64,000 nucleotides of DNA from Constrictibacter sp. MBR-5 (lineage in GTDB: Bacteria; Pseudomonadota; Alphaproteobacteria; JAJUGE01). The notes under the pieces were generated by a model that did no database searches, had not been told where the DNA came from, and saw only the letters and a program-made list of their open reading frames with translations. The DNA lies in contig NZ_JBEPTK010000003.1 in the NCBI RefSeq assembly GCF_040549485.1, forward strand, positions 1-64,000, in the 5' to 3' direction. Every line of letters starts with the position of its first letter. Positions within the stretch are counted from its first letter, which is position 1. Positions 8,790-19,974 of this stretch are shown here, piece after piece. The position numbers were made by a program, and so were the translations under genes.

Positions 8790-9959
8790 TCAAGCGGCGG
8801 AGGAGCCTGCCCGTCTCGCTGCGGCGGGACGGTCGATCCAGCCGCCGCCAAGTACCCGGTCGCCGTCGTAGAAGACGCAGGCTTGGCCGGGCGCCACGCC
8901 GAAAAGCGGCTCGACCGGCCGGATGCGGGCACGCGCGGGGCCGTCGGTGGCGATGTCGGCGGCGGCCGGGGCGGCGGCCGACCGCGTCTTGATCTCGACC
9001 CGCCGCGGCCCGTCGCCCAGTGGCGCATCACCCAGCCAGTTCACCTCGGATACCGTGAAGTCGCCGCAGGCGAGCGCCGCCCGGGGGCCGACCACGACGC
9101 GCCGCGCCTCGGCCTCCAGCCGCACCACATAGAGCGGCGCCTGCTCGTCCCCGCGCGCACCCAGGTCGAGGCCACGGCGCTGCCCCACGGTATAGTGGAT
9201 CACGCCGCGATGGCGCCCCAGCACGGTCCCGTCCAGCGCGACGATGTCGCCGGGCTCGGCCGCACCGGGGCGCAGCTTCTCCACGACCGCCGCATAGCGG
9301 CCCTGCGGCACGAAACAGATGTCCTGGCTGTCCGGCTTCTCGGCTACGGGCAGGTCGAACGCCTGGGCCAGCCGGCGCACCTCCGGCTTCTCCATGCCGC
9401 CCAGCGGGAAGCGCAGGAAGTCGAGCTGCTCGCGGGTGGTGGCGAACAGGAAGTAGCTCTGGTCGCGGTCGGGATCGACGGCGCGCAACAGTTGCGCCCC
9501 CGTCGGCCCCGGCATCCGCCGGACGTAATGCCCGGTGACGAGCGCCGCCGCGCCGAGGTCGCGCGCGGTGGCCAGCAGGTCGCGGAACTTGACGCGCTGG
9601 TTGCAGCGCACGCACGGGATCGGCGTCGCGCCGGCAAGGTAGGTGTCGGCGAAGTCGTCCATCACGTCGGCGCGGAACCGATCCTCATAGTCCAGCACGT
9701 AGTGCGGAAAGCCGATACGCTCCGCCACGCGGCGCGCGTCGTGGATGTCCTGGCCGGCGCAGCACGACCCCGGCCGGGCCGCCGTCGCGGCGCCGTGATC
9801 GTAGAGCTGCAGCGTCACGCCGACGACATCGTAGCCCTCGCGCGCCAGCATGGCGGCCGCGACGGAACTGTCGACGCCGCCCGACATGGCGACGACGACC
9901 CGCGTCACTGCGGGCGGGAGGGCGATCCCGAGAGAGTTCGTGGCGGCGGATACGATCAT
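8790..9959 (-). CDS. mnmA: tRNA-specific 2-thiouridylase MnmA
   Basis: ATP-dependent thiolation of U34 in tRNA-Lys, Glu and Gln, cytoplasmic, 389 aa. The PP-loop is SGGVDSS (about residues 26-32). The catalytic cysteines are Cys116 in PCVRCN and Cys215 in [19 protein letters not shown] and GQRRGLDLG are also diagnostic, and the C-terminal beta domain is complete. The frame runs on upstream to 10457 but that part overlaps the divergent rapZ gene. The start at 9959 places the PP-loop at the usual distance from the N-terminus. The gene is divergent from rapZ with about 160 bp between starts. Confidence 0.95.
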   Translation of the reverse strand: MIVSAATNSLGIALPPAVTRVVVAMSGGVDSSVAAAMLAREGYDVVGVTLQLYDHGAATAARPGSCCAGQDIHDARRVAERIGFPHYVLDYEDRFRADVMDDFADTYLAGATPIPCVRCNQRVKFRDLLATARDLGAAALVTGHYVRRMPGPTGAQLLRAVDPDRDQSYFLFATTREQLDFLRFPLGGMEKPEVRRLAQAFDLPVAEKPDSQDICFVPQGRYAAVVEKLRPGAAEPGDIVALDGTVLGRHRGVIHYTVGQRRGLDLGARGDEQAPLYVVRLEAEARRVVVGPRAALACGDFTVSEVNWLGDAPLGDGPRRVEIKTRSAAAPAAADIATDGPARARIRPVEPLFGVAPGQACVFYDGDRVLGGGWIDRPAAARRAGSSAA

Positions 9960-10119
9960 GCCCCCGAATATAGAAGGGCGCCGACGGGCCGCAATCGCGG
10001 CACCACGGTCCGCACCGCCTCCTGCGGGAAGGATGCGGACGGCGGAGACTGCGGCCTTGCGGCGACGACGCGGTCCCCCGATATTGGCGCCGCTCCCTCT
10101 CTCCTGGTCGAGGGCCGCC

Positions 10120-11088
10120 TTGATCCCGACGGACGCGACAGCTCCGGAATCGGCCGACGCCGCAGCCACCGCGCCGCGACGGGTGGTGCTCGTGACCGGC
10201 ATGTCCGGCGCGGGCAAGACGACAGCGCTGAAGGCGCTGGAGGATGCCGGATTTGAGGCGATCGACAACCTGCCGCTGCGGCTCCTGCGCAGCCTGATGA
10301 CCGCGGGGGACGAAGTCTCCCGCGCGCTGGCGATCGGCGTCGACGTACGCACCCGCGATTTCGGCACCGAGCAGATGCTGGCCGAGATCGACCGCATCAT
10401 GGACGAGCTCGGGCTGCCGGTCTTCATCGTCTTCCTCGACAGCGACGACGCCGTCATCGAGCGCCGCTATACGGAAACCCGCCGGCGCCACCCGCTCGCA
10501 GAGGATCGGGCACCGATTGACGGCATCCGCCACGAGCGCCGCCTGCTGGCGCCGCTGCGCGAGCGCGCCGACCTGCTCCTCGACACCACCGACCTCAACG
10601 TGCACGACCTGCGACGCGTGCTTCAGGGGAATTTCCGCCTGGATCGCGGCGCCGGCATGCACGTTTTCGTGACATCTTTCTCTTACCGCCGCGGTCTGCC
10701 GCGCGAGGCGGACCTTGTCTTCGACGTCCGGTTCCTCCGGAATCCGCATTACGAGGCGGAACTCCACGACCGGACCGGACAGGACGCCGACGTCGCCGCC
10801 TTCGTCGCCGCAGACGCGGGATTCGCGCCCTTCCTGGACAATCTGCTCGGCCTGCTCGACGTGCTGCTGCCGCGCTACGAGAGCGAGGGAAAGACGTATC
10901 TGACGATCGCCTTCGGCTGTACCGGCGGGAAGCACCGCTCGGTCTATCTCGCCGAGCGGGTCGGCGCGTGGATCCGCGCGCGCGGCATCAGCGCCCGCGT
11001 GGCGCATCGCGACATCGCGCGCCAGGACCCGCAGCCCCCGGGCCCGCAGCCCCCGAGCCCACAGAACGAACCGAGGGACTCCGTATGA
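10120..11088 (+). CDS. rapZ: RapZ/YvcJ family P-loop RNase adapter / nucleotide-binding protein
   Basis: P-loop protein of the RapZ (YvcJ) family. In enterobacteria it binds glmZ-type small RNAs and hands them to RNase E; in other bacteria it is an NTPase linked to the PTS. Walker A is GMSGAGKTT (about residues 27-35). DVRTRDF and the highly conserved [11 protein letters not shown] are present. I chose TTG 10120 (GAGGG about 5 nt upstream), which gives 322 aa; family members are about 280-300 aa. The frame is open to 9850, but the extra residues overlap mnmA and are low-complexity. It overlaps the EIIA gene by ATGA, so the two are co-translated. In many alphaproteobacteria hprK sits just upstream; here mnmA does. 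Confidence 0.9.
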   Translation: MIPTDATAPESADAAATAPRRVVLVTGMSGAGKTTALKALEDAGFEAIDNLPLRLLRSLMTAGDEVSRALAIGVDVRTRDFGTEQMLAEIDRIMDELGLPVFIVFLDSDDAVIERRYTETRRRHPLAEDRAPIDGIRHERRLLAPLRERADLLLDTTDLNVHDLRRVLQGNFRLDRGAGMHVFVTSFSYRRGLPREADLVFDVRFLRNPHYEAELHDRTGQDADVAAFVAADAGFAPFLDNLLGLLDVLLPRYESEGKTYLTIAFGCTGGKHRSVYLAERVGAWIRARGISARVAHRDIARQDPQPPGPQPPSPQNEPRDSV

Positions 11089-11492
11089 TCGGAATGGTTC
11101 TCGTCACCCATGGCCGGCTGGCCGACGAGATGCTGGCGGCCGCCGTGCACGTGACGGGTCCTCAGGAGCAGGCGCGCACCGTCTGCATCGGGCCGGACGA
11201 CGACAACGAGGCCTGCCGTCGCCAGATCGTCGAGGCGATCGCCGCGGTCGACGACGGCGACGGTGTCGTCCTGCTGACGGACATGTTCGGCGGCACGCCG
11301 TCGAACCTCGCCATCTCCGTCCTCGACAAGGGGCGCGTCGAGGTCATCGCCGGCGTCAACCTGCCGATGCTCGTCAAGCTGGCCAGCGTCCGCCGTCAGT
11401 CGTCGCTGGAACAGGCGGTGGACTGTGCGGAGGAGGCGGGGCGGAAGTACATTAAGGTGGCGTCGCGGCATCTGGTCGACCCGAAGAAGTGA
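11085..11492 (+). CDS. PTS EIIA component, mannose (Man/Dha) type
   Basis: Phospho-carrier of 135 aa with the EIIA-Man fold. The phosphorylatable His is His9 in VLVTHGRLADEML. DMFGGTPSNLAI is the family's second signature. No EIIB or EIIC genes are nearby, so like other alphaproteobacterial copies it probably regulates rather than transports sugar. It takes phosphate from HPr, encoded next. The start ATG overlaps the rapZ stop and its own stop overlaps a possible GTG of the HPr gene. Confidence 0.92.
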   Translation: MIGMVLVTHGRLADEMLAAAVHVTGPQEQARTVCIGPDDDNEACRRQIVEAIAAVDDGDGVVLLTDMFGGTPSNLAISVLDKGRVEVIAGVNLPMLVKLASVRRQSSLEQAVDCAEEAGRKYIKVASRHLVDPKK

Positions 11493-11494
11493 CG

Positions 11495-11784
11495 ATGCCG
11501 GAAACGCGGATCGTGACGATCGTCAACCAGCGCGGCCTGCACGCGCGCGCCGCCGGGAGGTTCGTGAAGCTGGCCGGAGGCTACGAGGCGAACGTCACGG
11601 TGAGCAGCCAGGGGGAGACCGTTTCGGGCCTGTCCATCATGGGATTGCTCATGCTCGGCGCGGCGCGCGGCGCGCGGATCGAGATCGCGGCGGACGGCCC
11701 GGAGGCGGCCGCCGCAGTCGATGCGCTGGCCGGCCTTGTAGAGACGGGCTTCGGCGAGGACGTCGGCCCTCCGCCCCCCCGGCC

Positions 11785-11788
<4 letters not shown>
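11495..11788 (+). CDS. ptsH: HPr phosphocarrier protein
   Basis: Phosphocarrier of the incomplete (nitrogen-type) PTS, 97 aa. The EI-phosphorylated His16 is in RGLHARAAGRF. Ser47 in GLSIMGLLMLG corresponds to the HPr kinase target Ser46. Both sites being kept implies that an HprK exists in the cell, though none is in this operon. GTG 11489, overlapping the EIIA stop, is an alternative start; ATG 11495 matches the family N-terminus better. The C-terminus has a short Pro-rich tail. Confidence 0.92.
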
Positions 11789-13183
<1,395 letters not shown>

Positions 13184-13189
13184 CGACCT

Positions 13190-13239
13190 CCCCGTCCGGC
13201 GCGCCGCAGCGGCGCGAAACCGTTGTGCGCCGGACGGGG
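13190..13239 (+). terminator. strong 13-bp hairpin after ahcY
   Basis: A perfect 13-bp inverted repeat (CCCCGTCCGGCGC at 13190-13202 with its complement at 13227-13239) encloses a smaller GCCGC-type stem. There is no T run, so it may act as an RNA-stabilising 3' end or a Rho-linked terminator between ahcY and the divL-like gene. Confidence 0.5.
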
Positions 13240-13311
13240 CGCGCCTAAAGTTCGGCAGATGATGTCCTGGGGGGTCTTGCGGCACCTGCCGAAGCGCAGC
13301 GGGTTCGCGTC

Positions 13312-15732
13312 ATGGCGGTAACGATCCTCGCCCTGACGGTGGCCGTGCTGTCGCTCGCCCTGGCGGCGCACCACCGGATCCGCTGCCGCCGCGCCGAACG
13401 AAGCTACGACGCTCTGGTCGGCCGGCTCGACCGGCACGAGGCCGCCCTCGCCCAGGCCCCGCTGGCCTACGTGTCCTGGGATCGCAGCGGCGACGACGAG
13501 TATCACAGCACCGGCCTGCCGCTCCTCCTCGGCCTCCACCCGACCGCCGCCGTCTCCTGGGAGATGCTGCGCGACAGGCTCATGCCGACCGACGGCGTGA
13601 TGCTCGAGGATGCGGTCGCCGTACTGCTTCAGTCCGGCGAGAGCTTCTCCACCGTCGTGCGGACCAGCGACGCCAGTCGGGCGATCGCCGTGTCTGGCAT
13701 GCGCGTGGACGCGGCGCGCCGGATGGACGTCCTCTGGCTGGCCGACGCGACCGTCGCCGCGGCCCCCATGGCGCAGCTGGCCGGTGACGCCGCGGCGCTC
13801 CGCGCCGAGCGCGACAGGTTCCTCGCATTGTTCGATGCGCTGCCGATGCCGATCTGGCAGCGTGCACGCGACATGTCGCTGGCCTTCTGCAATCGCGCCT
13901 ACGCGCTCGCGGTCGACGCGCCGGCGCCCGCCGCCGCGCTGATCGACGGCAGGGAGATCGCGGCAGGGCTCGTGGACCCGTCCGGCCGCGCCCTGGCCGA
14001 ACGTGCCGTGCGCACGGGCACCGCCCAGTCGGAGAGCCACCATCTGGTCGTCGCCGGATCGCGCCGTTTCTTCGAGTTCTGCGAGTTCCCGCTCGGCGGC
14101 GGCGGATTCGTCGGCGGCTACGCCCAGGATTTCACCGCGATGGAGAGCGTGCAGGCCGACTTGAACCTGCACATCGACGCCCATGCGGAGGTGCTGGAAC
14201 AGCTCCGCTCCGGCATCGCGATGTTCGGCCCCGACGGCCATCTGAAGTTCTTCAACCGCGGCTATGCCGCACTTTGGCGCCTCGACACGGAATGGCTGGC
14301 CGAAGGCCCGCCGCTCGGCGAGATCCTGGAAGCCTTGCGCGAGCGTCGCCGCCTGCCCGAGGTCGTCGACTTCCGCGCCTATAAGCAGGCGCGACTCGCG
14401 ATGTTCCAGGAGGTGATCGAGCCGCACGAGGAGTATCTCTATCTCCCCGACGACACGACCGTGCGCGAGATCGTGGCGCCGCATCCGCTCGGCGGACTCA
14501 TGTTCCTCTACGAGGACGTGACCGACAGGCTGGCACTCGAAACCTCTTACAACACGCTGACGGCCGTACAGCGCGAGACCCTGAACGAACTGCGCGAAGG
14601 GGTTGCCGTCTACGGCACCGACGGGCGCATCAAGCTGTGCAACCCGGCCTTCCTGCGGCACTGGAACCTGGCGGAGAGCTTCGTCGGCAGCGAGCCGCAC
14701 ATCGCCGACGTCGTCGAGCGGAACAAGCCGCTGCTGCGCCACGAAGGGTCGTGGAACACGTTCAAGCAGTCGATGGTGGATCGCGTGATGCAGCGCGTCA
14801 CCGGGGCCGGCCGTCTGCCGCTCACGGACGGGCGGGTCGTCGACTTCAACACGGTGCCGCTGCCGGACGGCAGCGTCCTGTACAGCGAGACCGACGTCAC
14901 CGACAGCTACAACATCGAACGTGCGCTGGTGGAACGGAATGAGGCGCTGCAGGAGGCCGACCGCCTCAAGACCGAGTTCCTGGCCAACGTGTCCTACGAA
15001 CTGCGCACGCCGCTCAACACGATCATCGGCTTCACCGAGATCCTGTCGAACGCCTATTTCGGCGACCTCAACCTGCGCCAGACCGAGTACACGAAGGGCA
15101 TCCTCGAGGCTTCGCAGCGGCTGCTGGCCCTGATCAACGACATTCTCGACCTCGCGATGGTCGAGGCCGGCCAGCTCACGCTGGAGCCCGAGCAGATCGA
15201 CGTTCCGGCCCTGCTGGAGAGCGTTCTCGGCCTCGCCCGGGAACGCGCCCGGAACCAGAACCTGGAGATCGCCGCGGAGACCGCACCCGATGCGGGCTCG
15301 ATCGTCGCCGACGGGCGGCGCCTGCGGCAGGTCCTCTTCAACCTGGTCAGCAACGCCGTCAAGTTCACCCCGCCCGGCGGCCACGTGACGCTGCGCGCCC
15401 GCCGGGTGGACGGGCAACTGGCGATCGAGGTGTCGGACGACGGCATAGGCATCGTGAAGGAAGACCTGAACCGCGTCTTCGACGCCTTCGAGCGCGGCCG
15501 CGCCGGCGCGGAACCGCCACTGGGCGAGCAGCGCACCGCGGGCGCCGGTCTCGGCCTGACCCTGGTCAAGAAGTTCATCGAAATGCATGGCGGCCGCATC
15601 GAACTGCGGTCCACGCTGGGCGAGGGTACGACCGTCACCTGCTGGCTCCCCGCCGACCGCACCGACCTGATCGAGGCGCCGCGCGAACCGGCGCTGCAGC
15701 AGGCGCCCCCGATTCGCCGCCTGCTGCCCTGA
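13312..15732 (+). CDS. divL: DivL-like PAS sensor pseudo-kinase (Tyr at phospho-acceptor site)
   Basis: Membrane-attached, multi-PAS histidine-kinase-like protein of 806 aa with one N-terminal TM (about residues 3-20), several PAS-type segments (about 40-545), a HisKA dimerisation helix and a complete ATPase domain. The H-box reads [15 protein letters not shown]: Tyr562 stands where ordinary kinases have the phospho-His. The N-box ([15 protein letters not shown]), G1 (VSDDGIGI) and G2 ([12 protein letters not shown]) are intact. A conserved Tyr here is the hallmark of DivL, the Caulobacter cell-fate protein that binds DivK~P and controls CckA. The location after ahcY supports orthology. That it works as a signalling platform rather than a kinase is inferred from Caulobacter. 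Confidence 0.8.
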   Translation: MAVTILALTVAVLSLALAAHHRIRCRRAERSYDALVGRLDRHEAALAQAPLAYVSWDRSGDDEYHSTGLPLLLGLHPTAAVSWEMLRDRLMPTDGVMLEDAVAVLLQSGESFSTVVRTSDASRAIAVSGMRVDAARRMDVLWLADATVAAAPMAQLAGDAAALRAERDRFLALFDALPMPIWQRARDMSLAFCNRAYALAVDAPAPAAALIDGREIAAGLVDPSGRALAERAVRTGTAQSESHHLVVAGSRRFFEFCEFPLGGGGFVGGYAQDFTAMESVQADLNLHIDAHAEVLEQLRSGIAMFGPDGHLKFFNRGYAALWRLDTEWLAEGPPLGEILEALRERRRLPEVVDFRAYKQARLAMFQEVIEPHEEYLYLPDDTTVREIVAPHPLGGLMFLYEDVTDRLALETSYNTLTAVQRETLNELREGVAVYGTDGRIKLCNPAFLRHWNLAESFVGSEPHIADVVERNKPLLRHEGSWNTFKQSMVDRVMQRVTGAGRLPLTDGRVVDFNTVPLPDGSVLYSETDVTDSYNIERALVERNEALQEADRLKTEFLANVSYELRTPLNTIIGFTEILSNAYFGDLNLRQTEYTKGILEASQRLLALINDILDLAMVEAGQLTLEPEQIDVPALLESVLGLARERARNQNLEIAAETAPDAGSIVADGRRLRQVLFNLVSNAVKFTPPGGHVTLRARRVDGQLAIEVSDDGIGIVKEDLNRVFDAFERGRAGAEPPLGEQRTAGAGLGLTLVKKFIEMHGGRIELRSTLGEGTTVTCWLPADRTDLIEAPREPALQQAPPIRRLLP

Positions 15733-15832
15733 GAGGCCACGCCCCGGGGAGACGGCATCCGGTCGTGGAGGCCGGCGATGGCACTGCTCTTGCTTGCCTC
15801 GGCGGGCGAGACTACAGCGGAGTCAGGTGCGC

Positions 15833-16918
15833 ATGGACGTCGGCGTCTTCATCCCGATCGGCAACAACGGGTGGCTCATCTCGACCACCTCGCCCCAGTA
15901 CAAGCCGTCGTTCGACCTCAACAAGGCGGTCGTCCAGGAGGCCGAGGGCTACGGCTTTGACTTCGCGCTCTCGATGATCAAACTGCGCGGCTTCGGCGGG
16001 CCGTCCCAGTTCTGGGACTACAATCTGGAATCCTTCACGCTGATGGCCGGCCTGGCCGCCGTCACGTCCCGGATAAAGCTCTTCGCGTCGGTCGCCGTCC
16101 TCACCATGCCGCCGCCGTTCGCGGCGCGCATGGCCGTCACCATCGACTCCATCTCGCACGGCCGCTTCGGGCTCAACATGGTCTCGGGTTGGCAGAAGGC
16201 CGAGTACGAGCAGATGGGCATCTGGCCCGGCGAAACCTATTTCGAGCGCCGCTACAAGTTCTGCGCCGAGTATGTCGCGATCATGCGCGAGCTCTGGGCG
16301 ACCGGCCGCTCGGACTTTAAGGGCGAGTTCTTCAAGATGGACGACTGCCGCCTGCTGCCGCAGCCGACGGCGCCCATCGAGATCATCGCCGCCGCACAGA
16401 GCGGCCGCGGCATGGCCTTCGCAGCGGAGTATTGCGACTATAACTTCTGTGCGGCCTCCGGGATCAACGAACCGACGCGCTTCGCCCCCGTCGCCGGACG
16501 ACTGGTCGAGGAGACGAAGCGGACCGGACGCAAGGTCGGCGCCCTCGTCCTGCTCATGGTCATCGCGGACGAGACGGACGAGGCCGCCTGGGCGAAATGG
16601 GAGCACTACAAGGCGGGTTCCGATCTCGAAGCTCTCGGCTGGCGCGACGTCCAGGCGAACGCCGATCCGAACCAGGACCCCAACGCCACCAAGAACGCGC
16701 TGCTGAACCTCGCCGAGAAGGACCGGCCGCCGCCGACCCGCCAGGGCGTCCTGATCGGCTCCTACGCCAACGTCGCCGCGATGCTCGACAAAGTCGCCGA
16801 GGTGCCGGGCGTCCAGGGCGTGATGCTGACCTTCGACGACTTCCTGATCGGCATGGATCAGTTCGGCCAGCGCATCCAACCGCTGATGAAGAGCCGCAGC
16901 CACGCCGTCGCCGCCTGA
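15833..16918 (+). CDS. rutA: pyrimidine monooxygenase RutA (FMN-dependent)
   Basis: Luciferase-family flavoenzyme that opens the uracil/thymine ring between N3 and C4 to give ureidoacrylate (or the peroxy form), using FMNH2 and O2. The protein is 361 aa. Long stretches match the RutA pattern: [13 protein letters not shown] near the N-terminus, [34 protein letters not shown], and [20 protein letters not shown]. The start ATG 15833 gives the RutA-type N-terminus ([10 protein letters not shown]); GTG 15827 is an alternative. Of the usual rut genes, only a hydrolase of the RutB superfamily follows; no rutC-G or RutR-type regulator is in this window. Confidence 0.92.
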   Translation: MDVGVFIPIGNNGWLISTTSPQYKPSFDLNKAVVQEAEGYGFDFALSMIKLRGFGGPSQFWDYNLESFTLMAGLAAVTSRIKLFASVAVLTMPPPFAARMAVTIDSISHGRFGLNMVSGWQKAEYEQMGIWPGETYFERRYKFCAEYVAIMRELWATGRSDFKGEFFKMDDCRLLPQPTAPIEIIAAAQSGRGMAFAAEYCDYNFCAASGINEPTRFAPVAGRLVEETKRTGRKVGALVLLMVIADETDEAAWAKWEHYKAGSDLEALGWRDVQANADPNQDPNATKNALLNLAEKDRPPPTRQGVLIGSYANVAAMLDKVAEVPGVQGVMLTFDDFLIGMDQFGQRIQPLMKSRSHAVAA

Positions 16919-16931
16919 GGCGGAGCCGGCC

Positions 16932-17603
16932 ATGGACCTGTCCGATCTCACCGCGCGTCAGATGTACGAGGCGCTGAAAGCGGCGCCACCCCGGCGCCGC
17001 TTCGGCTTCGGCGACCGGATCGCCCTGGTGAACGTCGATCTTCAATGCGCCTATACGGCGGTCGATACGTTCGCCACCGCTTACGAGACCGACCCTCGGC
17101 AACTGGAGCACGTCGCGGCGCTCGCCGCAGCGGTCCGCGCCATCGGCCTCCCGGTCGTCTGGACCTACGTCGCCTACGCGCCCGGCGGCGGCGACTGCGG
17201 CGTGTGGGGGACGCGGAACGACGCCCCGGACTCGTTGCAGAACATCCGCGAGGGTTCGCCGCGTGCCGCACTGGACCCGCGACTGACGATCGATCCCGCG
17301 GACACCGTGATGCGCAAGCGCATGCCGTCGGCCTTTTTCGAGACGCACCTGGCCTCGCTGCTGGTCTGGCACCGCATCGATACCGTGATCGTCACCGGCG
17401 GCTCGACCTCCGGCTGCGTCCGGGCGACCGTCGTCGACGGCCTGTCGCACGGCTACCGCATGATCGTGCCCGAGGAATGCGTCGCCGACCGTCACGAGAG
17501 CCCGCACTTCGCCGCCCTTTACGACATGGCCGTGAAGTATGCCGACGTCCTGCCCGTCGGCGACGTGCTCGCGCGGTTGCAGAAAGGGCCCGGAATGTCC
17601 TGA
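16932..17603 (+). CDS. isochorismatase-family cysteine hydrolase (amidase)
   Basis: Hydrolase of 223 aa with the superfamily triad: Asp in LVNVDLQCAY, Lys in VMRKRMPSAFF and Cys in GGSTSGCVRATVVDG. It follows rutA by 13 nt and is probably co-transcribed. RutB (ureidoacrylate amidohydrolase) belongs to this superfamily, which would fit the location. However, the N-terminal region (LTARQMYEALKAAPP) and the SGCVRAT signature look more like N-carbamoylsarcosine amidase-type members. Either a diverged RutB or another carbamoyl/amide hydrolase is possible. Confidence 0.85.
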   Translation: MDLSDLTARQMYEALKAAPPRRRFGFGDRIALVNVDLQCAYTAVDTFATAYETDPRQLEHVAALAAAVRAIGLPVVWTYVAYAPGGGDCGVWGTRNDAPDSLQNIREGSPRAALDPRLTIDPADTVMRKRMPSAFFETHLASLLVWHRIDTVIVTGGSTSGCVRATVVDGLSHGYRMIVPEECVADRHESPHFAALYDMAVKYADVLPVGDVLARLQKGPGMS

Positions 17604-17689
17604 CACATTCCGTTCTGCGAAATCGCCATCTGTACGTCGCGACCCGCTCGCGCTAAGAGTGCACGAAGCAAACGAAACGCCAGCGGGCG

Positions 17690-18775
17690 ATGGACAGAAA
17701 GAATCGGATCTACAAGATCGCCTCGATTCCGGGCGACGGAATCGGGACCGAGGTGGTCGAGGCGGGCCTGACGGTGCTGGCCGCGCTGGAGCGGCAGGAG
17801 CCGTTCGGCTTTGAGGTGACCCGGTTCGACTGGGGCTCCGAATATTATCTGCGCCACGGCGTGATGATGCCGGAGGACGGTCGCGACCAGATCCGCGGCA
17901 TGGACGCGATCCTGTTCGGCTCCGCCGGCGATCCGCGCGTCCCCGACCACATCACCCTCTGGGGCCTGCGCCTCGCCATCTGCCAGCGCTTCGACCAGTA
18001 CGCCAACGTGCGGCCGTCGCGCCTGCTGCCGGGCATCCGGGGCCCGCTTCGCGACTGTGCGCCCGAAGACCTCGACTGGGTCATCGTCCGCGAGAACAGC
18101 GAGGGCGAGTATGCCGGCGTCGGCGGGCGGGTCCATACCGGCCTGCCGCTCGAGGTCGGCCTCGACGTGTCCGTGATGACGAGAGCCGGCGTCGAGCGAG
18201 TCATGCGCTTCGCCTACGAACTGGCCCGGTCGCGCCCGCGCAAGCTGCTGACGATCGTGACGAAGTCGAACGCGCAGCGCCACGCGATGGTGATGTGGGA
18301 CGAGATCGCGGCCGAGGTCGGACGCGATTTCCCGGACGTCGCCACCGACAAGATGCTGGTCGACGCCATGACCCAGCGCATGGTGCTGAAACCGCAGTCC
18401 ATCGACACCGTCGTCGCCTCCAATCTGCACGCGGACATCCTCAGCGATCTGGCCGCCGCCCTGACCGGCAGCCTGGGCATCGCCGCCACGGGGAACATCA
18501 ACCCCGAGCGCACCTATCCGTCGATGTTCGAGCCGATCCACGGCTCGGCGTTCGACATCATGGGCAAGGGCATCGCCAACCCGATCGGCACCTTCTGGTC
18601 GGCCGCGATGATGCTCGACCATCTGGGCGAGGCCGACGCCGGCCGGCGCCTGATGCGGGCGATCGAACGGGTGACCGGTGCCGGAGACGTGCTGCCGCGC
18701 GATCTCGGCGGCAATGCCGATACGCGGGCGGTCACCGAGGCCGTCTGCCAAGCGCTCGAAGACGGTGGCGCCTGA
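17690..18775 (+). CDS. ttuC: tartrate dehydrogenase / D-malate dehydrogenase (decarboxylating)
   Basis: Beta-decarboxylating NAD(P)-dependent dehydrogenase of the isopropylmalate/isocitrate family, 361 aa. Motifs: IASIPGDGIGTEVV, LWGLRLAICQRFDQYANVRP, VIVRENSEGEYAG, the Mg-binding DAMTQRMVLKP and ASNLHADILSDLAAAL, and FEPIHGSAFDIMGKGIANPIG. The LRLAICQ substrate loop and overall length fit the tartrate/D-malate branch (TtuC/DmlA) rather than LeuB. The TAXI-TRAP importer just downstream may bring in the hydroxy-dicarboxylate; this is inference. Confidence 0.85.
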   Translation: MDRKNRIYKIASIPGDGIGTEVVEAGLTVLAALERQEPFGFEVTRFDWGSEYYLRHGVMMPEDGRDQIRGMDAILFGSAGDPRVPDHITLWGLRLAICQRFDQYANVRPSRLLPGIRGPLRDCAPEDLDWVIVRENSEGEYAGVGGRVHTGLPLEVGLDVSVMTRAGVERVMRFAYELARSRPRKLLTIVTKSNAQRHAMVMWDEIAAEVGRDFPDVATDKMLVDAMTQRMVLKPQSIDTVVASNLHADILSDLAAALTGSLGIAATGNINPERTYPSMFEPIHGSAFDIMGKGIANPIGTFWSAAMMLDHLGEADAGRRLMRAIERVTGAGDVLPRDLGGNADTRAVTEAVCQALEDGGA

Positions 18776-18865
18776 AGCCGGAGTGACCGCGCGGGCAAGA
18801 GACCGATCGCGCGGCTGAACCGGCACGACCTCTCAGCTCAATCAATCCTGAATCCGGAGGACTCA

Positions 18866-19855
18866 ATGAAGATCCTGAGGACGCTCGCCGTGCTCGCAGG
18901 CACGGCAGTGGCGGCGGTGTCCCTCGCCGCCCCCGCCTCGGCCCAGAAGGCCGGCTGGCCCGACAGCATGGTGCTCGGCACCGCAGCCGTCGGCGGCACC
19001 TACTTCATCTACGGCCAGGGCTGGGCCAATCTCGTCAACGAGACTGTCGGGACGAAGATCAGCACCCAGCAGACGCAGGGCCCCAACCAGAACATGATTC
19101 TGGCGGACCGCAACGACGTCCAGCTTGGCATGGTGACGATGGGCGTCGCCTACGAGGGTTGGACCGGCGAAGGCGACTGGACGCAGGGCAAGAAGTTCAA
19201 CAACGTCCGCGCCATCTTCCCGATGTACGACACGCCGTTCCACATCATCACGATGGCGAACAGCGGCATCAAGACGTTCAAGGACCTCGACGGCAAGCGC
19301 GTCGGCGTCGGTCCGCGGGCGGGCACATCGGGCACCTACTGGCCGCGCTACTTCAAGGACTTCGGCCTGAAGGTCACGGTCCGCAACGGTGCCGGCAGCG
19401 ATATGGCCTCGCAGCTGGCCGACGGCCTGATCGACGCCTTCGGCTTCGGTGCCGGCCTGCCGATCTCGGCGTTCAGCGAGCTGGAAGCCCAGCATGAGGT
19501 GCGCTACATCGGCTTCACCGACGAAGAGCGCCAGAAGCTGCTCGACAACCACCCGTCGCTCGCACCGACGACGATCCCGGCGAACACGTACCGCCAGCTG
19601 AAGGAAGACCAGAAGACGGTCGGCGTCTTCAACTTCGCCATCGCCCACAAGGACCTGCCGGACGACCTGGTCTACGAGATCGTCAAGGCGGTCATGGACA
19701 ACCACGAGCGTATGGTTCAGATCCACGCGTCCTCCGCCGAGACCGTCCCGGCCAACGCCACGAAGAACAGCTTCCTGACCTGGCATCCGGGCGCGGTGCG
19801 CTACTTCCAGGAGAAGGGCATCAAGCTCGCCGACAAGGCGATGCCGAAGTCCTGA
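18866..19855 (+). CDS. TAXI family TRAP transporter substrate-binding protein (copy 3)
   Basis: Periplasmic receptor of 329 aa with a signal peptide ending at PASAQ. TAXI features are GTAAVGGTYFIYGQGWANLV, a TQGPNQNMIL segment and DGKRVGVGPRAGTSGTY. It differs clearly from copies 1 and 2 and has a matching permease immediately downstream. GGAGGA precedes the ATG. A hairpin lies between this gene and the permease gene, which would favour high receptor output. The ligand is unknown; a C4 hydroxy-acid is plausible from the ttuC neighbour. Confidence 0.92.
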   Translation: MKILRTLAVLAGTAVAAVSLAAPASAQKAGWPDSMVLGTAAVGGTYFIYGQGWANLVNETVGTKISTQQTQGPNQNMILADRNDVQLGMVTMGVAYEGWTGEGDWTQGKKFNNVRAIFPMYDTPFHIITMANSGIKTFKDLDGKRVGVGPRAGTSGTYWPRYFKDFGLKVTVRNGAGSDMASQLADGLIDAFGFGAGLPISAFSELEAQHEVRYIGFTDEERQKLLDNHPSLAPTTIPANTYRQLKEDQKTVGVFNFAIAHKDLPDDLVYEIVKAVMDNHERMVQIHASSAETVPANATKNSFLTWHPGAVRYFQEKGIKLADKAMPKS

Positions 19856-19875
19856 TCGGCCCTGTTCCCGACTGG

Positions 19876-19905
19876 CCGCCCGGTGTCACCGACGCCGGGC
19901 GGTTT
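19876..19905 (+). terminator. intercistronic hairpin, receptor/permease boundary (TAXI operon)
   Basis: 8-bp stem CCGCCCGG / CCGGGCGG followed by TTTCG. It is a weak terminator or mRNA-stabilising structure. It probably lowers permease expression relative to the binding protein. The same placement recurs in the two other TRAP operons here. Confidence 0.5.
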
Positions 19906-19974
19906 CGCGTCAAACGACGGACAGAAGAGCAGCGATCGGCTGCCTGTGCATGATCTCTCTCAGAGGGCAGCTCT

